Shown here in pieces: positions 1 through 11,078 of a stretch of DNA of 64,000 bases. The DNA lies in the NCBI GenBank assembly GCA_014653375.1, contig JACWEP010000001.1, forward strand, positions 1-64,000. Direction: 5' to 3'. The number at the start of each line of letters is the position of its first letter. Position 1 is the first letter of the stretch. The notes below the pieces were generated by a model that worked only from the letters and a program-made list of their open reading frames with translations, had not been told where the DNA came from and ran no database searches. This DNA is from Pelagibacterales bacterium SAG-MED48. Lineage in GTDB: Bacteria; Pseudomonadota; Alphaproteobacteria; Pelagibacterales; Pelagibacteraceae. The position numbers and the translations under genes were made by a program.

Positions 1-120
1 GTGTTGCAGTAATCAAAGTTGGTGGTGCAACTGAAGTTGAAGTTAAAGAAAGAAAAGATAGAGTTGAAGATGCTTTAAATGCAACTAGAGCTGCTGTTGA
101 AGAAGGAATAGTAGTTGGTG
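1..120 (+). repeat. Exact 120-base inverted copy of part of groEL (probable chimera)
   Basis: Read on the plus strand, these bases match the coding strand of the complete groEL gene (minus strand, 4439-4558) base for base, and they encode the same stretch beginning [14 protein letters not shown]. Identity stops at base 120; from 121 the sequence is unrelated to groEL. A perfect copy with no flanking homology, at the very edge of the window and in opposite orientation to its source 4.3 kb away, is typical of a multiple-displacement-amplification or assembly chimera. A recent real duplication is the alternative and seems much less likely. Confidence 0.85.
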
Positions 121-200
121 TTGGAACTCTGTTGTTTGCCTTTGGAATTGGACCTTGTATCGCTTTGAGTTTATTTTTAGTTGATAGATTGTTCAGTTAG
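121..200 (+). pseudogene. C-terminal tail of a membrane protein (YczE/YitT-like?), 5' part missing
   Basis: The frame running out of the groEL copy continues here for about 26 codons. It encodes a hydrophobic stretch with a Gly-Thr-Leu...Gly-Ile-Gly-Pro pattern and stops with TAG at 198-200. The pattern resembles the last membrane segment of YczE/YitT-type integral membrane proteins, but the piece is too short for a firm family call. The stop interlocks with the typA stop as TTAG (197-200), the same arrangement seen at other convergent pairs in this window. This end is therefore probably native and only the upstream part has been lost at the chimeric junction. Confidence 0.4.
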
Positions 201-2023
201 GCAGCAGCGCCAGATTTTTCACTCTTTTTTCTATCGTGAGGATTAAGAATAGCTTTTCTTAGTCTAAGAGACTTAGGTGTAATTTCTAAAGCTTCATCAG
301 TATTCAGCATACTTAATTGTTCAGCAATTGACATTTGTCTTACTGGAGTTAGTACAACATTTTCATCTGTACCTTGCGTTCTCATATTTGTTAATTGCTT
401 GCCTTTCATAACATTAATAATCATGTCGCCAGGTTTTGGAGTTAGTCCAACAATCATTCCCTCATAAACAGGATCGTTATGAGTTACAAACATTTCACCT
501 CTTGCTTGAAGGTTAAATATTGCAAATGCTACTGCTTTTCCAGTAGACATTGAGATTAAAGCACCGTTTTTTCTTCCATCCATTTCACCTTCAAATTTTC
601 CATAACCATGAAAAATTCTATTTATTACGCCAGTACCCTTAGTTAAAGTTAAGAATCTGCTTGTATAACCCATTAGGCCTCTTGTTGGTGCGTGGAATAC
701 CAATCTTTTTTTATCTTTTCCAGTATCTTTAAGGTCAAGCAGTTTTCCTTTTCTTCTATTCATCGAGTCAATTATTTTTGATGAAAATTCTTCATCTAAA
801 TCAACCGTAATTTCCTCAATTGGTTCCAATTTGTCATCGTTTTCGTCTTTTTGGAATAATACTTTTGGAGGGCTCACTGTCATTTCAAAACCTTCACGTC
901 TCATTTGTGTAAGTAAAATTTCAAGCATTAATTCGCCTCGACCACTAATAACAAAAGAATCGACATTTGCATTTTGGGAAAATGTAATACCAACATTATT
1001 TTGTGCCTCTGAAATTAATCTATCTCTAATTTGTGTACTTGTTAATTTTTTACCTTCAGTTCCTGCTAGAGGAGAACTATTAACACTTATGGTAATAGAC
1101 ATAGTGGGTGGGTCTATTGGGGTTGCAGGTATTGGATCATTTAATTCAGGATCACAAATAGTGTCAGCAACATTAGCTTTTTCTAGTCCAGCAATTACAA
1201 CAATATCTCCAGCCTCTCCAACTTCAATTGGAACTTTTTTAGTTCCTTCGTATCTAAAAATTTTAGTTAATTTACCTTCGTCAACTTTTTCACCTTTAAG
1301 ATTTATTGCTTTAATTGGTTGGTTAGCTTTTGCAGTTCCTTGAGATATTCTTCCAACTAGACTTCTTCCTAAAAAACTATCTGCGTATAATAAAGTAGAT
1401 AGCATAGCAAAAGGTTTAGTTTTATCTAACTCAGCAGGCTTAACATGTTCAATAATCAAATCTAATAGTGGGTGAAGATTTTCTCTTGGACCATCTACTT
1501 CTTTACTAGCCCATCCAGATCTTCCACTTGCATATAAAACTGGAAAATCTAATTGTTCTTCATTTGCATCTAAGCTTACAAATAAATCAAAAGTTTCATC
1601 TAAAACTTCGTTTGCTCTTTGATCTGCTTTATCTAATTTATTTATTACAACAATTGGTTTTAATCCTTGTTTAAGAGCTTTGGCTAATACAAATTTTGTT
1701 TGAGGCATTACACCTTCTGCAGAGTCAATTAAGAGTAATGCACCATCTGCCATACTCAAAACACGCTCAACTTCAGCCGCAAAATCTCTGTGTCCAGGTG
1801 TATCTATAATATTTACTCTAGAGTCTTTCCAGTTAATTGAAGCAGGTTTAGCTAAAATTGTAATGCCTCTTTCTTTTTCTAGCTCTCCTGAATCCATCAA
1901 CCTTTCATCAACCACTTCATTCTCTCTGAATGAACCACTTTGTTTCATTAGGTTATCAATCATGGTTGTTTTTCCATGGTCAACGTGTGCAATGATGGTG
2001 ATGTTTCTGATGTTATTGCTCAT
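197..2023 (-). CDS. typA: Ribosome-associated GTPase TypA/BipA
   Basis: This is a translation-factor-type GTPase of the EF-G/LepA superfamily. It binds the ribosome and helps 50S assembly and growth under stress or cold. It is full length at 608 residues. The G1 motif HVDHGKTT lies near residues 13-20, a switch region with ERGITI near 51-56, DTPGH near 75 and NKLD near 128. These are followed by the beta-barrel domain II, two alpha/beta domains and the TypA-specific C-terminal domain ending in a basic [15 protein letters not shown] stretch. It is transcribed away from the DEAD-box helicase, and its stop interlocks with that of the truncated upstream ORF. Confidence 0.97.
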   Translation of the reverse strand: MSNNIRNITIIAHVDHGKTTMIDNLMKQSGSFRENEVVDERLMDSGELEKERGITILAKPASINWKDSRVNIIDTPGHRDFAAEVERVLSMADGALLLIDSAEGVMPQTKFVLAKALKQGLKPIVVINKLDKADQRANEVLDETFDLFVSLDANEEQLDFPVLYASGRSGWASKEVDGPRENLHPLLDLIIEHVKPAELDKTKPFAMLSTLLYADSFLGRSLVGRISQGTAKANQPIKAINLKGEKVDEGKLTKIFRYEGTKKVPIEVGEAGDIVVIAGLEKANVADTICDPELNDPIPATPIDPPTMSITISVNSSPLAGTEGKKLTSTQIRDRLISEAQNNVGITFSQNANVDSFVISGRGELMLEILLTQMRREGFEMTVSPPKVLFQKDENDDKLEPIEEITVDLDEEFSSKIIDSMNRRKGKLLDLKDTGKDKKRLVFHAPTRGLMGYTSRFLTLTKGTGVINRIFHGYGKFEGEMDGRKNGALISMSTGKAVAFAIFNLQARGEMFVTHNDPVYEGMIVGLTPKPGDMIINVMKGKQLTNMRTQGTDENVVLTPVRQMSIAEQLSMLNTDEALEITPKSLRLRKAILNPHDRKKSEKSGAAA

Positions 2024-2215
2024 AATTTGTGGCTCTTATACATTAATTCTTTGATTTAAAAACTTAAAAAAAGACAGTATTTATGGGGTAAATAGAAGTT
2101 AATAAAAAATTCATTTCTTGTGATTGTTTTAAAAACATATAGATATCGCTATGAAATTAGACGTATTAAAGGATTAAGAGCACATCTCCTTAAATTTTAA
2201 AAAATCTAAACATAA
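2024..2215. promoter_or_regulatory. Divergent intergenic region typA / DEAD-box helicase with a leader hairpin
   Basis: At about 190 bases this is the longest non-coding stretch in the window, and it must hold the promoters of both divergent genes. A possible plus-strand promoter is the TTGTGA...TATAGA pair around 2117-2145, which is weak. Bases 2166-2173 (TTAAAGGA) can pair with 2187-2194 (TCCTTAAA), with one mismatch and a 13-base loop, just upstream of the helicase start at 2216. No Shine-Dalgarno sequence sits directly in front of that ATG. A structured leader would fit a cold-responsive helicase, but this is inference only. Confidence 0.4.
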
Positions 2216-3826
2216 ATGGAAAATTTTAAATTATTCAAAATAGAAGATTCGTTAAAAAATTCATTACAAAAAATGAATTTTACAAAGCCAACCCCTATTC
2301 AGGGTATGGCAATACCTGTTGCCTTAGAGGAAAAAGATATTTTAGGAACCGCACAAACAGGTACTGGTAAGACTTTAGCTTTTAGTATTCCATTAATTAA
2401 TAAATTAATTTTAGATAAAAATGCCTTTGCGTTAGTTATGTGCCCAACAAGAGAGTTAGCTACTCAGGTAATGGCAGCAATCAAGAGTATTATTAGTGAT
2501 AAAATTAATATTAAAACAGCTTTGCTGATTGGTGGCGAAGGTATGCAAAAACAACTTAGACAACTAGGAAATAGATCAAGAATAATAGTAGGGACTCCAG
2601 GAAGAATTAATGATCATTTAAAGAGAAAAAGCTTAAATTTATCAGCAACAAAATATTTAGTCTTAGACGAAACTGATAGAATGCTTGATATGGGCTTTAC
2701 CCCACAAATTGAAATGATTTTAAAATTTGTGCCAAAAGATCACCAAACATTATTATTTTCTGCAACATTACCTCAAAATATTTTAAGAATTTCTGAAAGG
2801 TATCTAAATAAACCTGAGAGAATATCTACAGGAAATACTTCAGTTCCAATTGCAAAAATTAAACAGGAAACTCTTCAAGTTTTTAAAGAAAATAAATACG
2901 ATGAATTAATTGATCAATTTTTGGCAAGAAAGGGTTCTATCTTAGTTTTTGTTAAGACCAAAAGAGGTGCTGACAAAATGGTTAAAAAGCTTAAAGAAGA
3001 GGGACATTCTGCTGATGCAATTCATGGTGATCTTCGTCAAAGCAAAAGAGATCGTGTTATCAATTCCTTTAGGAAAGGTTTAAAAAGAATTTTAATAGCA
3101 ACCGATGTTGCTGCAAGAGGTCTTGATATCCCATTGATTCAGCATGTAATCAATTATGATTTACCCCAAGTTCCTGAGGATTACATTCATAGGATTGGAA
3201 GAACTGCAAGAGCTGGATCAGAAGGATCTGCATTAACTTTTTTGACATCAGATGACCGATCAATGTGGAATTCAATAAATAAATTAATTGATCCAAACTT
3301 TAAATCAGCACCAAGTGGATTAAGAAGAGATTCAAAAAATAAAAGAAGAGGCAAGAAGCCAAATAATAAAAAAAATAAAGCTAGAGAAGAAAAAAGATCT
3401 TATGGAAAAGGTAGACAAGATAGATCTTCAAATTTTAGAGTTAAACCAAAATCTTATAGTAAGGATAGATCAGACAGACCATTAAGAGATGGTGAGAAAA
3501 AAGGTTTTGGTTTTAAAGGGAAATCAAGTTTTAGAAATAAACCAAAATCTTATGGTAAAGATTTATCAGATAGACCTTCAAGAGATGGAGAGAAAAAAAG
3601 TTTTGGTTTCAAAGGAAAATCAATTTACTCAAAAAAAAATAACTCAAAACCAACTGGCTTCACAAACAATCCCAATTATTTTGGCAGAAAATCATCAGAA
3701 AATACATTTTCAGATTCAGAGAAAAGAAAAGTTGGTTTTAAGGGAAAGAAAAAATTCAAGAGCAGAAATAGCAGACCAAAAAACTTTAGTTTTAAAAAAC
3801 ACAGTAAAAAAAGAGCTAAATCTTAA
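2216..3826 (+). CDS. DEAD-box ATP-dependent RNA helicase (RhlE/CsdA type)
   Basis: This protein unwinds RNA duplexes, acting in ribosome assembly or mRNA turnover. The Q motif (FTKPTPIQ, ~22-29), Walker A AQTGTGKT (~46-53), PTREL (~77), DETD (~151), SAT (~183) and HRIGRTARAG (~325-334) are all present, giving two complete RecA domains within about 370 residues. The remaining ~165 residues form a Lys/Arg/Ser/Gly-rich, low-complexity basic tail with two tandem 32-residue repeats, probably a disordered RNA-binding extension. RhlE, DeaD/CsdA or SrmB cannot be told apart here. Its stop overlaps that of a tiny convergent ORF by four bases. Confidence 0.95.
   Translation: MENFKLFKIEDSLKNSLQKMNFTKPTPIQGMAIPVALEEKDILGTAQTGTGKTLAFSIPLINKLILDKNAFALVMCPTRELATQVMAAIKSIISDKINIKTALLIGGEGMQKQLRQLGNRSRIIVGTPGRINDHLKRKSLNLSATKYLVLDETDRMLDMGFTPQIEMILKFVPKDHQTLLFSATLPQNILRISERYLNKPERISTGNTSVPIAKIKQETLQVFKENKYDELIDQFLARKGSILVFVKTKRGADKMVKKLKEEGHSADAIHGDLRQSKRDRVINSFRKGLKRILIATDVAARGLDIPLIQHVINYDLPQVPEDYIHRIGRTARAGSEGSALTFLTSDDRSMWNSINKLIDPNFKSAPSGLRRDSKNKRRGKKPNNKKNKAREEKRSYGKGRQDRSSNFRVKPKSYSKDRSDRPLRDGEKKGFGFKGKSSFRNKPKSYGKDLSDRPSRDGEKKSFGFKGKSIYSKKNNSKPTGFTNNPNYFGRKSSENTFSDSEKRKVGFKGKKKFKSRNSRPKNFSFKKHSKKRAKS
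3443..3634 (+). repeat. Two tandem 96-base (32-codon) repeats in the helicase tail
   Basis: Copy 1 covers 3443-3538 and copy 2 covers 3539-3634. Both encode KPKSY-x-KD-x-SDRP-x-RDGEKK-x-FGFKGKS with few substitutions. A weaker echo, KRKVGFKGKKKFKSRN, follows near the C terminus. The copies differ at several synonymous and non-synonymous sites, so the duplication is not brand new. Confidence 0.9.
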
Positions 3827-3936
3827 GATTTTTTAGTCTTTTCTTTTTTTTGTTTTCTCTTTTCTTTCAGACTTAATTTCGGTTTTTTACTTACGCTAGA
3901 GTCTTTAAATGATTTTCCGCTATATCTTTTTGACAT
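3823..3936 (-). CDS. Tiny basic hypothetical protein, 37 residues
   Basis: A 37-codon ORF begins with ATG at 3936 (MSKRYSGKSFKD...) and ends with TAA at 3823-3825. It is very rich in Lys, with Ser/Arg, and has no membrane segment, so it might bind nucleic acid or the ribosome. Its stop is interlocked with the helicase stop (TTAA, 3823-3826), the same pattern as at certain genes in this window, which favours a real gene. It lies downstream of the groESL terminator. I do not recognise the family. The Shine-Dalgarno sequence is weak. Confidence 0.5.
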   Translation of the reverse strand: MSKRYSGKSFKDSSVSKKPKLSLKEKRKQKKEKTKKS

Positions 3937-3960
3937 ATCTTAATCTTATAACAGCTTAAC

Positions 3961-3992
3961 AAAAAAAAAGGGCAGTAAAAACTGCCCTTTTT
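3961..3992. terminator. Bidirectional intrinsic terminator, groESL end
   Basis: GGGCAGT (3970-3976), an AAAA loop and ACTGCCC (3981-3987) form a perfect 7-bp GC-rich stem. An A9 tract precedes it and a T5 tract follows, so either strand gives a hairpin followed by U residues. It lies 24 bases past the groEL stop and can also stop reading from the plus strand. It is the only convincing intrinsic terminator I see in the window. Confidence 0.9.
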
Positions 3993-4016
3993 AAATTTTG
4001 AATTGAGTAGAAATGA

Positions 4017-5696
<1,680 letters not shown>

Positions 5697-5701
5697 TTAA
5701 A

Positions 5702-5992
5702 TTATTTACCTGAAATACCCATAATGTCAGACTCTTTCATTATGCTGTATTCTTTACCATCAATTTTGACTTCAGTTCCTGACCATTTGCCAAATAAAAC
5801 TTTGTCACCAACTTTAACATCCATTGGAATTAACTTTCCATCTTCTGTTTTTGCACCACCACCAACAGCAACTACTTTACCTTCTTGAGGTTTTTCTTGG
5901 GCTGTATCTGGGATAATTATTCCACCAGCAGTTTTTTCGCTGCTGTCTAAAACTTCGATTAATACTCTGTCATGTAACGGTTTAAACTTCAT
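5702..5992 (-). CDS. groES: Co-chaperonin GroES (10 kDa)
   Basis: This is the heptameric lid of the GroEL chamber, normal in size at 96 residues. It begins [15 protein letters not shown] and has the mobile-loop region ([19 protein letters not shown], ~17-35) and the roof beta-hairpin region near [13 protein letters not shown]. An AAGGAG site lies at 5998-6003, five bases before the ATG. It is the first gene of a two-gene heat-shock operon with groEL and is preceded by a sigma-32-like promoter. Confidence 0.99.
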   Translation of the reverse strand: MKFKPLHDRVLIEVLDSSEKTAGGIIIPDTAQEKPQEGKVVAVGGGAKTEDGKLIPMDVKVGDKVLFGKWSGTEVKIDGKEYSIMKESDIMGISGK

Positions 5993-6018
5993 AAATTCTC
6001 CTTTTAAATATGGAACTC

Positions 6019-6046
6019 ATATAGATACTGCCTTAGCTATTTCAAG
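6019..6046 (-). promoter_or_regulatory. Putative RpoH (sigma-32) promoter of groESL
   Basis: On the minus strand CTTGAA (6041-6046) is followed after 16 bases by CTATAT (6019-6024). This is close to the alphaproteobacterial heat-shock pattern CTTGAC-N17-CYTATNT. It lies about 27 bases upstream of the groES ATG, leaving a short leader with the ribosome site. No CIRCE inverted repeat (TTAGCACTC-N9-GAGTGCTAA) is present, so HrcA control is not indicated. Confidence 0.6.
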
Positions 6047-6113
6047 ATAAGATAAGTAATAAGTTACTAAAAATGCTAGGAAATTGAGGATTTTATGGGT
6101 TATACCTTAAAAT

Positions 6114-6932
6114 ATGACTAAAAATATAGATATTGAGGGTTTAAGCTCAATTGCTGATAATTATGATCTTTTTTATATAGATCTATGGGGTGTTGTTCAT
6201 AATGGAATAACACTAAATGAAAAAGCAATCATAGTGCTAAAAGAGTTATTAAAAATGAAGAAGGATTTTGTTCTTTTAACTAACGCACCAAGACCAATCC
6301 AACCCGTTAAAATATTCTTAGAAAAAATGGGAATGAAAGAAGAAATTAGAGAACACGTCTTTACCTCAGGTGAAGCAGCTCTTAATTATCTTAAAAAATT
6401 TTATTCTTTAGAAAAATTTTTTCATATAGGACCACCTAGAGATTTTGATTTATTTTATAACTTTAAAAATTATAAATCAGAGGATCTTGATAATAGTAAA
6501 TACTTATTATGTACTGGTTTATTTGATGATCATGATACAGATTTAAACTTTTATAAAGAATTGCTTGAAAAACAAATTAGCAAAAAAATGATTTGTACAA
6601 ATCCTGATTTAATAGTTGATAAAGGAGATAAAAGAGAGTTGTGTGCAGGATCAGTTGCAATGGTTTTTGAAAAAATGGGTGGTGAAGTTATTTACTTTGG
6701 TAAACCATACCCTGAAGTTTATAATCAATCTTTTGATAACAATAACAAAAAAATTTTATCTATTGGAGATAATTTAAATACAGATATTAAAGGTGCAAAT
6801 CTTCTAAATTATGACTCTCTATTAATATCTAATGGTATTCATAAAAATGAAATAAAAGATAAAGGAATTGATGAGATATCAAAACAATATGAGTCAATCG
6901 TTAATTATATGCAATCAGATTTAAAATGGTAA
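6114..6932 (+). CDS. HAD-superfamily class IIA hydrolase (NagD-like)
   Basis: This is a phosphatase of the NagD/pyridoxal-phosphatase branch, substrate unknown. The nucleophile motif DLWGVVHNG lies at ~24-32, the Thr motif LLTNAPRP near 54-61, and a late acidic motif GDNLNTDIKGA near 230-240. Its length of 272 residues fits the alphaproteobacterial TIGR01459-type family, which commonly sits between groEL and ribF as here. Its 3' end overlaps ribF by seven bases, so the two are probably co-translated. A phosphatase beside ribF could act in flavin metabolism, but this is inference. Confidence 0.88.
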   Translation: MTKNIDIEGLSSIADNYDLFYIDLWGVVHNGITLNEKAIIVLKELLKMKKDFVLLTNAPRPIQPVKIFLEKMGMKEEIREHVFTSGEAALNYLKKFYSLEKFFHIGPPRDFDLFYNFKNYKSEDLDNSKYLLCTGLFDDHDTDLNFYKELLEKQISKKMICTNPDLIVDKGDKRELCAGSVAMVFEKMGGEVIYFGKPYPEVYNQSFDNNNKKILSIGDNLNTDIKGANLLNYDSLLISNGIHKNEIKDKGIDEISKQYESIVNYMQSDLKW

Positions 6933-7849
6933 AATTATATCAAAATTTTGATTTAAAAAAAAATGATAAAGGGTCAATAATTTTAATTGGTAATTTTGAT
7001 GGCGTTCATTTGGGACATCAAAAATTATTTAAACAGGCTCAATTCTATAAAAAAAAATATAATTTAAAAATTGGAGTAGTAAATTTTAATCCAATGCCAA
7101 AAATGTTTTTTAATCAATCTTTAAAAAATTTTAGACTTTCAAGCATAAGTCAAAAAATAAATTTACTAAATAATCAGAATGTTGATTTTATTATTACAAA
7201 AAAATTTGATAAAGTTTTTTCAAAAACAAAATCAATTAATTTTATTAAGAATATTTTATCCCAAAAACTTGACGCCAAATTTATATTTGTAAGTAACAAT
7301 TTTAGATTTGGAAATAAAAGAGAAGGGGATGTTAAGCTACTGATTGAAAACCAAAAAAAATATAATTATAAAGTAGTTAAGCCAAAACCTCTTACAGTAA
7401 ACCATAAGATAGTATCCTCCTCTTTAATTAGAGGCTTTTTAGAAAAAGGTTTTTTAGAAAAAGCCAATAAACTTTTAAATAGAAAATGGTCTATAGAGGG
7501 AGTTGTTCAAAAAGGTAGACAAGTTGGAAAAAAAATTGGTTTTCCTACATGCAATATAGATATTAAGGATTATATCTTGGCAAATCCTGGAGTTTATGCT
7601 GTTAAGGTTTTAAGAAAAAATAATTCTAGATATATAAAAGGAATAGCAAATCTTGGCTATAGACCCACATTTAATCAAAAAAAATTATTATTAGAGGTCC
7701 ATTTATTTAATTTTTCTGGCAATCTTTATAATAAGTATTTATCAGTTGAGTTTTTAAAATTTATAAGAAGAGAAAAGAAATTTAAAAATGTTAATCAATT
7801 AAGAGCTCAAATCAAAACTGATTTAAGTATCGCAAAAAAAGCAAAATGA
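6926..7849 (+). CDS. ribF: Bifunctional riboflavin kinase / FAD synthetase
   Basis: It converts riboflavin to FMN and then to FAD. The N-terminal nucleotidyltransferase domain carries GNFDGVHLGHQ (~22-32) and a second signature, SSSLIRGFLEKG (~165). The C-terminal kinase domain has GRQVGKKIGFPTCNI (~198-212) and a closing beta-barrel with LGYRPTF. Both domains are complete in 307 residues. It overlaps the HAD gene upstream by seven bases and ileS downstream by an ATGA, so it lies within a single operon. Confidence 0.96.
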   Translation: MVKLYQNFDLKKNDKGSIILIGNFDGVHLGHQKLFKQAQFYKKKYNLKIGVVNFNPMPKMFFNQSLKNFRLSSISQKINLLNNQNVDFIITKKFDKVFSKTKSINFIKNILSQKLDAKFIFVSNNFRFGNKREGDVKLLIENQKKYNYKVVKPKPLTVNHKIVSSSLIRGFLEKGFLEKANKLLNRKWSIEGVVQKGRQVGKKIGFPTCNIDIKDYILANPGVYAVKVLRKNNSRYIKGIANLGYRPTFNQKKLLLEVHLFNFSGNLYNKYLSVEFLKFIRREKKFKNVNQLRAQIKTDLSIAKKAK

Positions 7850-10578
7850 GCAATTCACAAATAAATCTTCCAAAAACAGCTTTTTCTATGAAAGCTAATT
7901 TACCAGTAAGAGAGCCTGAAATTTTAGAGTATTGGAAAAAAATAAATCTTTATGAAGAATTAAGGAGCTGTAGTAAGGGCAAGGAAAAATTTGTTCTTCA
8001 TGATGGCCCTCCATATGCGAATGGCAACATTCATATGGGTACTGCACTAAATAAAATTTTAAAAGATATAATTGTAAAATTTCATCAAATGGATGGTAAG
8101 GACTCTATATATGTCCCGGGGTGGGATTGTCATGGTCTTCCAATTGAGTGGAAAATTGAAGAACAATATAAAAAAAATAAAAAAAATAAAAATGAAGTAC
8201 CGATTGTTGAGTTTAGAAAAGAATGCAGATCCTTTGCTGAAAAATGGATAGAAGTTCATAAAACTCAATTTAAAAGACTAGGAGTTATTGGTGATTGGGA
8301 AAATTATTATTCAACAATGAGCTTTGATGCAGAAGCACAAATTGTAAGAGAGCTAGGTAAATTTTTAAAGGAAGGAAGTTTATATAGAGGTTTTAAACCT
8401 GTCTTGTGGTCAACGGTTGAAAAGACTGCTCTTGCTGATGCTGAGGTTGAATATCAAGATCATAAATCAGATACAATCTATACATCATTTCCTGTAAAGT
8501 CATCTAATATTAAGGAACTAGAGGGTAGTGAAATTATTATATGGACTACAACTCCATGGACAATACCTGCAAATAAAGCTTTAGCCTACAATGAAGCTCT
8601 TGATTATATGTTGATAGAATTAAATGATGATGGTGATTTTAAAAATAGAAAAATAGTAATTGCAGAAGCTTTATTGGAATCAGTTATTAAAGATTCTTCA
8701 ATAAAAGATTTTAAAGAAATAAAAAAATTTAAAGGTAAAGATCTTATTGGTACTATCTGTAATCACCCTTTTTTTAATCTGGGTTATGAACATGAAATTC
8801 CGATGTTGGAAGCAAGGTTTGTTACAACAGAACAGGGAACAGGTATTGTTCATTGTGCACCAAGTCATGGTCCTGATGATTTTAATTTATGTTTGAAGCA
8901 TGGAATTAAAGCCATTGAAACAGTCGATGGTGATGGAAAGTATACAAAAAATGTTCATTTATTTGAGGGTAATCATATTTTTAAGGCTAATCCTATCGTT
9001 ATAGAAAAACTGAAAGAACAAAAAAAATTATTAGCAAATGGAGAACTAGTTCACTCTTATCCACATTCATGGAGATCTAAAGCTCCGCTTGTTCATAGAG
9101 CAACACCTCAATGGTTTATATCCATGGAAAGTCACAAATTAAGAGATAAAGCATTAAAAGCTCTTGATGAAACTACTTTTTATCCTAGCAAGGGAAAAGA
9201 TAGATTAAAAGCAATGATAGAAACTAGACCTGACTGGTGTGTTTCTAGACAGAGAGTTTGGGGAGTTCCTCTTCCAATTTTTATTAATAAGAAAACAAAA
9301 GAAATCTTAGTTGATGATGAGGTTAATTTAAATATTGCAAATATTTATGAAAAAGAAGGCTCAGACTGCTGGTTTTCAGACAATCCACAAAGATTTTTAG
9401 GCGAAAAATATAAGGCTGAAGATTATGATAAACTTAGCGATATAGTAGAGGTGTGGTTTGATAGTGGCTCAACTCACTCATTTGTTTTAGAAAAAAGAGA
9501 AGATTTAAAGTGGCCAGCATCAATGTATTTAGAGGGATCAGATCAGCATAGAGGGTGGTTTCATTCATCACTTCTTGAATCTTGTGGAACCAGGGGTAGA
9601 GCACCGTTTGAGTCTATTTTATCACATGGTTTTGTTGTAGATGGCAAAGGTTTAAAAATGTCAAAATCACTTGGCAATGTAATTGCTCCAGAGGATATCT
9701 TAAAAAAATATGGAGCTGATATTTTAAGAATTTGGGTAGCATCATCTAATTATGCAGAAGACCTAAGAATTGATCACTCTATTTTAGATCAACATGCTGA
9801 TTCTTATAGAAAAATTAGAAATACATTCAGGTACTTACTTGGAAATTTAAATGACAATTTTGAAAAAATTGATTTAGATAAAATAGATACAACTCATTTG
9901 CCAGAGCTAGAACAGTTCATGCTTCATAAGATATATTCATTAAACTCAAATTTTAAAAATTATTTTAATAATTATGATTTTCATAATTTATATAAAGAAT
10001 TATTAAATTTCTGCACTGTTGATTTATCAGCTTTTTATTTTGATATAAGAAAAGATACTTTGTACTGTGATCCATTAGACTCAAAAAAAAGACAATCAAC
10101 AATTTTATTATTAAATGTAATTTTAAATTCTTTATTAAAATGGTTTGCACCAATTCTTTCATTTACAACTGAAGAAATCTATAAATTACTTCTTGACGAT
10201 AATAAAAGTATACATTTAGAACAATTTTTAAAATTTCCAGAAAATTTTAAAAACGATAAGCTTAATCAAAAATGGTTAGATCTTATTAAGATAAGAAATA
10301 TATGCAATATTAGCATTGAAGAAAAAAGAGTATCCAAAGAAATTGGGTCAAGTTTAGAAGCAAAATTAGTAATAAATTTAGATAAAAAACTATCTAAAAT
10401 TACTAAGAATATTGATTTTTCAGAGCTATGCATTACATCAAGTGCTGAAGTTATTTATAATGAAAACTCAGAAACAAGTGCTCTAACGAGTAAGGCAAAA
10501 GGTTCCAAATGTCCAGTATGTTGGAAAATTACCGAAGAAGCCTGCTCAAGAAAAGCTTGTCCAAAACATTCTGAATGA
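7846..10578 (+). CDS. ileS: Isoleucyl-tRNA synthetase
   Basis: This class I synthetase charges tRNA-Ile. It has the HIGH-like motif [11 protein letters not shown] (~56-66), a CP1 editing domain containing the [10 protein letters not shown] stretch (~235), the KMSKS loop (LKMSKSLGN, ~605) and an anticodon-binding domain. The C terminus has a zinc-type cluster CPVCW...C...C. At 910 residues it is at the short end of bacterial enzymes, but no domain appears missing. Its start overlaps ribF and its stop overlaps lspA, each by four bases. Confidence 0.98.
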   Translation: MSNSQINLPKTAFSMKANLPVREPEILEYWKKINLYEELRSCSKGKEKFVLHDGPPYANGNIHMGTALNKILKDIIVKFHQMDGKDSIYVPGWDCHGLPIEWKIEEQYKKNKKNKNEVPIVEFRKECRSFAEKWIEVHKTQFKRLGVIGDWENYYSTMSFDAEAQIVRELGKFLKEGSLYRGFKPVLWSTVEKTALADAEVEYQDHKSDTIYTSFPVKSSNIKELEGSEIIIWTTTPWTIPANKALAYNEALDYMLIELNDDGDFKNRKIVIAEALLESVIKDSSIKDFKEIKKFKGKDLIGTICNHPFFNLGYEHEIPMLEARFVTTEQGTGIVHCAPSHGPDDFNLCLKHGIKAIETVDGDGKYTKNVHLFEGNHIFKANPIVIEKLKEQKKLLANGELVHSYPHSWRSKAPLVHRATPQWFISMESHKLRDKALKALDETTFYPSKGKDRLKAMIETRPDWCVSRQRVWGVPLPIFINKKTKEILVDDEVNLNIANIYEKEGSDCWFSDNPQRFLGEKYKAEDYDKLSDIVEVWFDSGSTHSFVLEKREDLKWPASMYLEGSDQHRGWFHSSLLESCGTRGRAPFESILSHGFVVDGKGLKMSKSLGNVIAPEDILKKYGADILRIWVASSNYAEDLRIDHSILDQHADSYRKIRNTFRYLLGNLNDNFEKIDLDKIDTTHLPELEQFMLHKIYSLNSNFKNYFNNYDFHNLYKELLNFCTVDLSAFYFDIRKDTLYCDPLDSKKRQSTILLLNVILNSLLKWFAPILSFTTEEIYKLLLDDNKSIHLEQFLKFPENFKNDKLNQKWLDLIKIRNICNISIEEKRVSKEIGSSLEAKLVINLDKKLSKITKNIDFSELCITSSAEVIYNENSETSALTSKAKGSKCPVCWKITEEACSRKACPKHSE

Positions 10579-11078
10579 TAATTAAAAATTTAACAAAAAA
10601 TTTTTATATTAATTTATTTATTATATTTTCAATTTTTATAATTGATAGGATTACAAAAATTTATGTAGTTAGCGTTAATAGCAAAAATTCATATGAAGAT
10701 TTATATTCATCAAAATTTTTGAACATACATCTTATTTGGAATGAAGGGATTGCATTTGGTCTTTTTTCATTTAATTCAAATAACTTATATAATTTGTTAA
10801 CTTTAATTATTTCAATAATAGTAATTATTATTTTAAAAATGATTATTAGTAGTTATGGCATTAAAAAGTATGGGCTAATGATGATATTTGGAGGTGCTTT
10901 AGGAAATCTATTTGATCGTATTTTTTATAAAGCCGTTCCAGATTTTATTGATTTTCACATAGGTGAGTTCCACTGGTTTGTCTTTAATGTAGCCGATATA
11001 TTCATTACTATAGGTGTGATTATTATGATAATATTTGAGTCAATTTTAAATGGGCAAAAAAAAAATGAACATATTTAA
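10575..11078 (+). CDS. lspA: Lipoprotein signal peptidase (signal peptidase II)
   Basis: This inner-membrane aspartyl protease cuts prolipoprotein signal peptides after Lgt has acted. Four hydrophobic segments are visible. The conserved box NEGIAFGLF (~54) and the catalytic aspartate motifs GALGNLFDR (~108) and FNVADIF (~137) are present. The length is 167 residues. It is translationally coupled to ileS (ATGA overlap), and the gene right after it encodes a lipoprotein, which would be one of its substrates. Confidence 0.96.
   Translation: MIIKNLTKNFYINLFIIFSIFIIDRITKIYVVSVNSKNSYEDLYSSKFLNIHLIWNEGIAFGLFSFNSNNLYNLLTLIISIIVIIILKMIISSYGIKKYGLMMIFGGALGNLFDRIFYKAVPDFIDFHIGEFHWFVFNVADIFITIGVIIMIIFESILNGQKKNEHI

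Noticed and set aside
3-200. Apparent fusion protein of GroEL middle region and a membrane segment
   Set aside because: The groEL part is a perfect 120-base copy of a gene 4 kb away in opposite orientation and touches the window edge. A chimeric join explains it better than a real fusion gene.
831-1343. 170-codon plus-strand ORF inside typA
   Set aside because: It is antisense to strongly conserved typA coding sequence, resembles no family I know, and has no ribosome site. It is a shadow frame.
5993-6113. CIRCE/HrcA operator before groES
   Set aside because: No TTAGCACTC-N9-GAGTGCTAA inverted repeat or near match is present.
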